From Cruorifilaria tuberocauda (lineage: Eukaryota > Nematoda > Chromadorea > Rhabditida > Onchocercidae), in the NCBI GenBank assembly GCA_013365365.1, contig JABVXU010000996.1, positions 1 through 12,618 of the forward strand: 12,618 nucleotides of DNA, read 5' to 3'. Position numbers and translations under genes: made by a program. This document shows, piece after piece, positions 7,200 to 12,618 of this stretch (position 1 is its first letter; the number at the start of each line of letters is the position of its first letter). The notes under the pieces are model-generated. The model had not been told where the DNA came from and did not search any database. It saw only the letters and a program-made list of their open reading frames with translations.

Positions 7200-7910
7200 T
7201 GGTATCATTGGTAGCATACAGCATACAGCATATCATTGGTACCATTTTACATTATGTCATGTAGCTGACAATACCATTGGTAGCATTTCACATTGTATCA
7301 TTAGTAGGCAATAAATACCATCGGTACCATTTTATATTGTATCACATAGCACATTGTACCATTGGTATTATTTCACATTGTGTCATGTTGTAGGCAATAA
7401 ATACCATTGGTACCATTTCACATTGTATCGTGCTTAGACAATAAATGCCACTGGTACCATTTTATATTGTATCATATAGCACATTGTACCATTGGTACCA
7501 TTTCACATTGTATCGTGTTGTAGGCAATAAATGCCATTGGTACCATTTTATATTGTATCATATAGCACATTGTACCATTGGTATTATTTCACATCGTGTC
7601 ATGTTGTAGGCAATAAATACCATTGGTACCATTTTACATTGTGTCATATAGCACATTGTACCATTGGTACCATTTCACATTGTATCGTGTTGTAGGCAAT
7701 AAATACCATTGGTACCATTTTATATTGTATTATATAGCACATTGTACCATTGGTACCATTTCACATTGTATCGTGTTGTAGGCAATAAATACCATTGGTA
7801 CCATTTCACATTGTATCGTGTTGTAGGCAATAAATACCATTGGTACCATTTTATATTGTATCATATAGCACATTGTACCATTGGTACCATTTTACTTTAT
7901 ATTTCATAGT
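7200..7910. repeat. Minisatellite of alternating 45-base (A) and 41-base (B) monomers
   Basis: Every monomer starts TACCATTGGTACCATTT or a close variant. Type A (usually 45 bases) continues CACATTGTATCGTGTTGTAG and ends GCAATAAA. Type B (41 bases) continues TATATTGTATCATATAGCAC and ends ATTG. Monomer starts are 7231 (B-like), 7272 A, 7316 B, 7357 A, 7402 A, 7446 B, 7487 A, 7532 B, 7573 A, 7618 B, 7659 A, 7704 B, 7745 A, 7790 A, 7835 B and a truncated copy at 7876. Decayed copies lie at 7200-7230. The array is therefore mainly an 86-base A-B dimer, with A-A doublets at 7357-7445 and 7745-7834. Because 86 is not a multiple of three, open frames cannot persist through it; the 66-codon frame at 7709-7909 is incidental. 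The left edge is the most diverged and the centre to right the most uniform. Confidence 0.95.
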
Positions 7911-8279
7911 AATGGTAGTATTGATGTATTAGTAGTTGGAATATTATTTGGTTGTAAATATCATTAATTTTAAAATGTTTATTTTCCAAATGTACTCTAT
8001 GTTTACTCCAGTTTACTATTTAATGTACTTTTTCAAACTTGTTGACTTTTTCGCCCACTTGGTTTTTTTTTTCTGTTATTACTTTCTTCTCTTTCTCTCT
8101 CTCTCTCTCTCTCTTTCCTCGATAATCTTCGTTTTCAACCAGTTTTTTTTTTTCTCTCAAAATTAATAGTAGTTGTAATGATAGTAGTGGTAGTAATAGC
8201 AGTAACAAACAATTTATTTTACTTTTTAAAATGAATTGCACCGTAATTTTAAGTAAATAATGCGAAAATTACAGGATGA
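7911..8279. other. AT-rich stretch with CT tract and TAG/TAR triplets
   Basis: No gene is visible. A pyrimidine tract with (CT)n lies at 8082-8120, poly-T at 8063-8072 and 8143-8153, and an imperfect TAG/TAA/TGG triplet run at 8165-8207 resembles the field at 6461-6955. Two short frames on opposite strands overlap the CT tract (7936-8166 and 8020-8241). Both owe their length to low-complexity sequence. Confidence 0.6.
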
Positions 8280-8332
8280 ATAAAAGTGAGAGAGAGAGAG
8301 AGAAAGGGAGAGAGAGAGAGAGGAGGGAGAAA
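8280..8332. repeat. (GA)n microsatellite
   Basis: GA dinucleotides interrupted by AAAGG and GGAGG. This is the first point from the left where a long dinucleotide tract is purine on the + strand; earlier ones are CT. Confidence 0.93.
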
Positions 8333-8390
8333 AAACAGTGAAAAATGGATAAATCTTTTTAAAATTTTAAATTACATGGCAAAAACAATC

Positions 8391-8845
8391 ATGAATAATG
8401 ATTTTATTAATAAATAAAACAACATTATCCATAAATATAAGTTTACTAAGAGAAAAGAGAGAGAGAGAGAGAGGGAGAAAGGGAGAGGCAGAGAGCTAAT
8501 TAAACATTATTAACATGCTTCAAAAAAAATGAAACAATATTTTTATTGACTTAAAGTGGATAATGAATAATGAATTTATTAATATATAAAACATTATCAA
8601 AAAAAAAATATATATAAGCTTAACAAGAAGAGAGAGAGAAAAAGAGGGAGAGAGAGAGAGGGCATAACAAATAAGCTTAGAAATACTCCAAAGAAACAAT
8701 ATTTTTATTGAATTGATATGTGATTAGTTTGATAAGAAGAGAGAGAGAAACAGAGAGAGAGAGAGAGAGTGAGCTTAACAAATAAGCTTAAAAGCTTAAA
8801 AAAAGAAAAGATGAAATAATATTTTTATTGAATTGATATAGTGAT
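8391..8845. repeat. Tandem unit of 120-172 bases, each containing a (GA)n tract
   Basis: ATGAATAATGA(T/A)TTTATTAATA occurs at 8391 and 8563. GAAACAATATTTTTATTGA occurs at 8531 and 8693, and with one change at 8813. ATAAGCTTA(A/G) words lie near 8615, 8670 and 8781. Each unit carries a GA tract (8449-8495, 8627-8661 and 8736-8772) between an AAGCTTAAC-like or TTGATAAGAAG-like start and the AATATTTTTATTGAATTGATAT end. Copy 3 lacks the ATGAATAATG part, which accounts for its 120-base offset from copy 2. It is non-coding. Confidence 0.8.
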
Positions 8846-8915
8846 TAATATTGTATTTTTTTCTATTACATCTCTCTCCGAAAACACATATCCTTTGTTA
8901 TCTTTTATCACATAG
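8846..8915. other. Short AT-rich spacer
   Basis: Sequence between two tandem repeats with nothing recognised beyond a short TCTCTCTCC run at 8870-8879. Confidence 0.5.
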
Positions 8916-8970
8916 AATTGATATCCTTATCACTTATCACTTAAGTTGATATCCTTATCACTTGCTTATT
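8916..8970. repeat. 28-base tandem duplication
   Basis: TTGATATCCTTATCACTT occurs at 8918 and 8946. The intervening TATCACTTAAG makes the period 28. Confidence 0.85.
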
Positions 8971-8995
8971 TCAAATATTAAAATCCCTCTCAATT

Positions 8996-8997
<2 letters not shown>

Positions 8998-9026
<29 letters not shown>

Positions 9027-9053
9027 CTATCATTATCATTACTATTATTATAT
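8998..9053. repeat. (CAT)n trinucleotide array grading into ATT/ACT
   Basis: About ten perfect CAT units (8998-9026) followed by imperfect CACTATCATTATCATTACTATTATTAT. Confidence 0.95.
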
Positions 9054-9093
9054 TGAAATTATTGAGCATAACTCTTTTCAAAGAATTTGAAAA

Positions 9094-9105
9094 GTGAGAG
9101 AGAGG

Positions 9106-9152
<47 letters not shown>

Positions 9153-9157
9153 AGAGA
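9094..9157. repeat. (GA)n microsatellite
   Basis: GAGAGAGAGG followed by a long GA run (core 9119-9144) with a few AAAG interruptions. The arginine/glutamate start of a 90-codon frame at 9094-9366 is this repeat, and its histidine/threonine end is the CA repeat that follows. Confidence 0.95.
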
Positions 9158-9283
9158 TGAAGGCATTTTACCGAAGAATTTCTATTGATTTCATATTGTT
9201 AGTGTGGTATTTGTTTACTTCAATATTTCCATCCAATCCAATCCATCCAATTCTCGAATATCCACTCCGTACAGACATATACC

Positions 9284-9293
9284 CACACACACA

Positions 9294-9335
<42 letters not shown>

Positions 9336-9350
9336 CACACACACACACAA
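9284..9350. repeat. (CA)n microsatellite, two interruptions
   Basis: CA dinucleotides with a CC phase break at 9300/9301 and an AA phase break at 9334/9335. The longest clean run is seventeen units. It can adopt Z-DNA, which is general knowledge of CA/TG repeats. Cysteine/valine frames on the minus strand here are artefacts. Confidence 0.95.
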
Positions 9351-9590
9351 ACAGATAAAACAATAATATTTGTTTAACATTTTGAAAATTTCAATTTCAC
9401 GATCATATAATCTTAAAGAGCTAAGATTACACATGATCCAAATCGTACTTTTTTACTTTCTTCCACGTGATTACGTGTAACTATTGTTATCAGATAAACA
9501 TAGTGATAAATATTAAAGATAATATTATTATCATGATTATTTATAGATAATATATTGTGATCGTTTGTTGTTTACAACTTATTTTCATTC
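9351..9590. other. AT-rich stretch with a paired ACGTG motif
   Basis: No gene is visible. CACGTG at 9464-9469 is followed by ATT and a second ACGTG at 9473-9477. CACGTG is the E-box core bound by bHLH proteins in animals. A single occurrence is weak evidence and no function is claimed. Confidence 0.45.
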
Positions 9591-9735
9591 TTTTTTTTTC
9601 CCCTCATACATTAAATTGATATAATCAATCATCCATCTTTCTTTCTTTCTTTCTTTTTTTTTTCTCCCTCTCTCTTTTTTTGTCTTCTTTGTTATTTCAA
9701 TTTTTTTTTTTGGTATCATTTTGAAGAAATTTTTT
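9591..9735. repeat. T-rich pyrimidine stretch with (CTTT)n
   Basis: T runs at 9591-9599, 9655-9662 and 9700-9711, (CTTT)n at about 9637-9655, and a CTCCCTCTCTC segment near 9664. Confidence 0.85.
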
Positions 9736-9830
9736 GGAAAAAAAAATGAAAGCCAATATAAGCTTCATTATGTTATCATTTTGAGTAAGAGTGAGGAGCT
9801 AAAACTGAAAGCTGAAAATGTTTCAAAGCC

Positions 9831-9853
9831 TTCCTTCTTCTTCTTCTTCTCCT
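9831..9853. repeat. (CTT)n short tract
   Basis: About six CTT units immediately before the polypurine tract, giving a sharp pyrimidine-to-purine switch at 9853. Confidence 0.9.
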
Positions 9854-9965
9854 GGAAAGAAAGAGGGAAATGATAAAAGTGGAAGTGAAAAATGAAATGG
9901 AAGAGGAAGAGAAGGATGAAGAGGAGGAGGAGGAGAAGGAGAAGGAGGAAGAGGGAGAGGAAAAG
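9854..9965. repeat. Polypurine GA/GGA/GAA tract
   Basis: The + strand is almost entirely A and G, with GAGGAGGAGGAGGAG at 9921-9935 and GAAGGAGAAGGAGGAA after it. The only pyrimidines are single T residues before 9920. Read from an ATG at 9870 it encodes a glutamate/lysine-rich segment (see the next block). On the minus strand it encodes proline/leucine/serine repeats within an 87-codon frame (9823-10086). Either could be an artefact. Confidence 0.85.
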
Positions 9966-10034
9966 CTTGTAAAGACATGCCTTCAGGATTGTTTAGGCTT
10001 AAAACTGACGGCTCCAACCACAAACATCTTTTAA
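9870..10034 (+). other. Doubtful 54-codon open frame, acidic then cysteine-containing
   Basis: The frame starts ATG at 9870 and ends TAA at 10032-10034. It stays open upstream to a TGA at 9813-9815. Residues 9-32 are almost only E and K with one D and one G. Residues 33-54 are more complex, including CLQDCLGLKL and an APTTNIF end. I recognise no domain. The same DNA is also open on the minus strand (9823-10086, including NKCFKAFKRC and LEPSVLSLNN), so neither frame is favoured. A GTAAAG that could act as a splice donor lies at 9969, but no matching exon structure is visible. A coding call is not justified; the block is recorded because its complexity is unusual here. Confidence 0.15.
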
Positions 10035-10090
10035 AAGCTTTAAAGCATTTATTGGTCTTTTCCCCTTCCGCTGTTTCATTTAGCATCTCT
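9966..10090. other. Compositionally complex block, possible conserved element
   Basis: Unlike its surroundings, this stretch has balanced, non-repetitive sequence such as ACATGCCTTCAGGATTG and ACTGACGGCTCCAACC. AAAACTGA followed closely by GCTC or GCTG occurs here (10001) and upstream (9802). GCTTTAAAGCATTT at 10037-10050 is an imperfect inverse of AATGTTTCAAAGCC at 9817-9830. The block could be an exon fragment, a non-coding element or chance; none is shown. Confidence 0.35.
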
Positions 10091-11756
10091 TTCTTAATAA
10101 CTTTTTGTTCTATATAAAAGCTTAACTTATTGAGGGAAGAAGAATTTCAATTAAGTATTTTTCTTTTTTTCTTTTTTTTCCCTATTCGTCATGACTGTTT
10201 TGAAAGGACGAGAGAAAGGGAAAGAGAAGAAAAGAAATTTAAAACATTAAATTGGATACTTATTACTTAGAAAATTAGATACTCAAAATAAATTGTTGAT
10301 AATTAATTTAACTTTAACAAAAACTAACAAGTTCTATAATTTCGGAATAACAACGAAGACATAAACAGTAGTTTAATGTTGTGGGAAATTTATTGTTATC
10401 TGAAAGCGGAATTAAATATTTATAAATAATAAAATATTAATAAAACTTATGCTAGCTTTATTAATATTTAATTAGAAATTCTTCACTTTCTTTTCGTTTC
10501 ATTCATTGCAACACAAATAGCAAATCAGAATGTTGCATAAGGTTTTATGTTTGCTTACATTAAAAATACGAGTAGCATTTTTGACTTATGCTACTTTGAT
10601 GATATGGTTTTGTGATGATGAAATTTAACATTTTATTTTTGGAATATTTTTTGCGAAGTGTTTATCTGCATTACTGCTATTTATTGTTTTGCTATTAAAA
10701 GAAATAATTCGTAGAGTTCTTTTAATACTTTCAAAAAATAATCTTGAAATGACATCTCTTTATTTTATTTCACTTATTTTGACAGTAAAAATACAGATCT
10801 AATTTGGACAAAACTTAGTATACTTAGGATCATCATTTAATTAGAGAAATTATATCTTAATATCACTTAAAAGTATTTCCGATTATTGAATTTCGATATA
10901 TCATATTTGGCATTATTTTATTTATCATTTTGATTTCATTGTTAAACTCAGATAAATGCTAACAACGGAAAGCATACGAATATTTTCGAATTTCATCCCA
11001 TTTGCTATATTTTTTTCGATCAAAATTTTCAATTTTAGAAATTCTCAATGAATTTTATAAGCTGTCAGATTGATTTTAATAAAATATTTGAAGTAAATGA
11101 GCTAAAAATCTTATTTCAGTATCAAAACTTATGAATAAGTTCTTTTTTTTTCATACTTATTGCTTCTTAACTTATATAGTGTTAAATTTTTTTTTTATGA
11201 AAAATTTTCAAAAAGGTTTTTATTTTTTTTCCCTTTTTTCTTCCACTGCCTCCATTTCAAGCCGTTTTTCGTTTCGTTATCATCTCTTATCTCATCGTTT
11301 TATCAATCCATCAAAAATCTTTTCAGATATTTCGAAAAAAAAAAAGAAATATTGGAAAAGGAAAAAGAAAGTTTATTTCTTGCAAAATGAATAGTCGCAT
11401 TTTGTATTTCAGTGATTTCTTTCACTGTCAATCTTTTCCAACAAATATTTGAATATTTTTTGCAATTTCCAAAATTGGCATTTCATTCCAATGTATTTGT
11501 TTATTCAAAATAAATATTATAGCATTTTTGAAAGGAAATTTCTTTTTGTAAACTTTGTTTCGAGAAAAAAGAAATTTACAAAGATTTTTTTCTCTTTTGA
11601 AATAAAATCATTGATTGACAAAAAGTATTTTGGCAAATAGTTTTGTAATTTTTATAAAGCTGATAATTTTTGTTAAAAAAAGATTAAATGAATTTTATTT
11701 AGAAGGATTAAATGATGAAACTTCTCCAGTCGTTTTTTTGAATGAATTAATGAATT
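10091..11756. other. Long AT-rich stretch, mostly single-copy, no gene recognised
   Basis: Microsatellites become rare here. TATATAAAAG at 10111-10120 resembles a TATA box, but no transcribed frame follows. T and A runs occur near 10157-10180 and 11140-11350. Overlapping short frames at 11131-11394 and 11160-11390, and one at 11449-11640, are phenylalanine/lysine-rich products of TTT and AAA runs. I see no exon-like composition, RNA gene or mobile-element end. This may be intron, intergenic DNA or decayed repeat. Confidence 0.55.
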
Positions 11757-11905
11757 AAAAATATTTACATATTATTTACATATTGGAATATATTGGAAAT
11801 CATACTGTTTATATATGATTGGAATTATTTCAGCTTATTAAAAATATTTTTATATATTGGAATATATCAGAATTATATATTGGAAGTCAGATTGGAATTA
11901 TTTCA
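11757..11905. repeat. Two-copy diverged repeat, period about 73 bases
   Basis: ATATTGGAATATAT occurs at 11780 and 11854, and ATTGGAATTATTTCA at 11818 and 11891. Both copies begin with AAATATTT. Additional TATTGGAA words fall inside each copy (for example near 11790 and 11879), suggesting a shorter ancestral ATATTGGAA unit. Confidence 0.8.
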
Positions 11906-12618
11906 AGAATTGTCGCAATTTTTCTATCGAAATATTTTTTTTCACATAAATTAGCAAACTGCGAATAATTTTATCATTTTAGTGAGCGTAAAATTGATTT
12001 TCAGTTAGCCGAGCTTTAATTCGCAATTTGCATGTCGCAAAAATGTATTGGACAAAAAAATTTTTCACATTTCATTACTAGGCATCATGAAATTTCCTGC
12101 TTATTTGAATCAAAATTAAATTGCAATTTTAACATTTCGACTATTAAATTTGAAATAAATTCTGGATTTTTTAGAAATCCTGCTTAAAAATGAAACTTTC
12201 AAATTTTTTAAAACTTTCACATCACTGCTCAAAATATTGAAAAAACAATGAAATCAATCTTTTTAAGCTTATTAAAGCTTACGTTTATTTTGTTTCATTT
12301 CTAATAAATTTTTCAATAAGCTCAGGTGAAAAGTGAATGAATAATTAGAACGAATGAAATGAAAGAGAAAGAAAACAATAAATGTTTTATCGCAAGGTAT
12401 TGTTAATGATCCAATGATAAGTTTAGATTTAAAAATAAAGATATTTCTGATAGAAATACTTTTCAAATTTCAATTAATAAAACGATCAATGAAATCAATA
12501 AAACGTTTTTCAGTTGTTAGTATTAATTATAAACTCTTTTTTTAAAGGATATCACAATACATTTAAATATGGAATAACCAGAAACCGAAAAATTGCATTA
12601 TTTTAAATAAATACTTTA
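11906..12618. other. AT-rich non-coding stretch with one small hairpin
   Basis: No gene is visible. Positions 12264-12281 form a perfect hairpin: TAAGCTT, loop ATTA, AAGCTTA. The 64-codon minus-strand frame at 12272-12466 is AT-rich, shows no domain or amino-acid pattern I recognise, and is not called. The rest looks like single-copy AT-rich DNA. Confidence 0.55.

Noticed and set aside
7709..7909. 66-codon frame giving repeated YHWYHF-type peptides
   Set aside because: It follows the minisatellite. The 45-base monomer keeps frame but the 41-base monomer shifts it, so no protein repeat is maintained.
7231..7910. CRISPR-like array
   Set aside because: Repeats are contiguous 41-45 base monomers with no unique spacers, and the setting is eukaryotic-looking.
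9094..9434. Frames encoding R/E then H/T runs (plus) and C/V runs (minus)
   Set aside because: They are direct translations of the GA and CA microsatellites.
9823..10086. 87-codon minus-strand frame with proline/leucine repeats
   Set aside because: Its length depends on the polypurine tract read in reverse. The non-repeat third is noted as an uncertain block but is not enough for a gene call.
10111..10120. TATATAAAAG as a TATA box
   Set aside because: It is a good consensus match, but such words are common at this composition and no initiator at the usual distance or downstream gene is visible.
11131..11640. Three F/K-rich short frames
   Set aside because: Two overlap in different frames and all are made of TTT/AAA runs, as expected by chance in AT-rich DNA.
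12264..12281. Rho-independent terminator-like hairpin
   Set aside because: The stem is AT-rich with no following T-run or upstream gene, and the window does not look bacterial.

Overview
This window shows no recognisable gene. It is extremely AT-rich over most of its length and crowded with simple repeats: mono-, di-, tri- and tetranucleotide tracts, two well-ordered minisatellites, and about ten short local direct duplications. Open frames are short, low in complexity and lie mostly inside repeats. I found no credible protein domain, tRNA, rRNA, CRISPR array, bacterial operon structure or intact mobile element. This composition fits intergenic or intronic DNA of an AT-rich eukaryote, most likely an invertebrate animal such as an arthropod or helminth. 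That placement is inferred from composition and microsatellite type only; nothing diagnostic of a taxon is visible.

Layout from left to right. Positions 1-545 hold ATT/ATC/TAATTA repeats and a diverged tandem duplication with a 147-base offset. Positions 546-1850 are AT-rich with a CT tract, hairpins built on TGATAAAT, and a TTAATTAAA palindromic cluster. Positions 1885-2215 are a rare GC-richer island whose + strand changes from pyrimidine-rich to purine-rich and carries long C and G runs. Positions 2332-2662 are a TTCA-based minisatellite with a 47-59 base higher-order unit. Positions 2663-5330 hold a series of small duplications (periods of about 53, 31, 30/95, 26, 24 and 156) between CT and TTAA tracts. 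Positions 5459-5717 include a TTGA tract and a 32-base perfect palindrome. Positions 5874-6295 are a TG/ACGT-rich block of three diverged copies of a 120-138 base unit. Positions 6461-6955 are a degenerate TAA/TAG/TGA trinucleotide field. Positions 7200-7910 are the most ordered object, a minisatellite of alternating 45- and 41-base monomers. Positions 8280-9350 carry GA tracts, including a tandem unit that contains a GA tract, then CAT and CA tracts. Positions 9591-10090 hold a pyrimidine block, a polypurine tract and a short stretch of more complex sequence. From about 10100 to the end the DNA is mainly single-copy AT-rich sequence with one two-copy repeat and one small hairpin.

No genes can be shown to work together here. 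If the window has a biological role, it is more likely structural or regulatory (variable-number tandem repeats, cruciform or Z-DNA-prone DNA, possible scaffold attachment) than coding. The items most worth a second look are the A/B minisatellite, the TTCA higher-order array, the GC-rich strand-switch island, the TG/ACGT repeat block and the 9811-10090 block.
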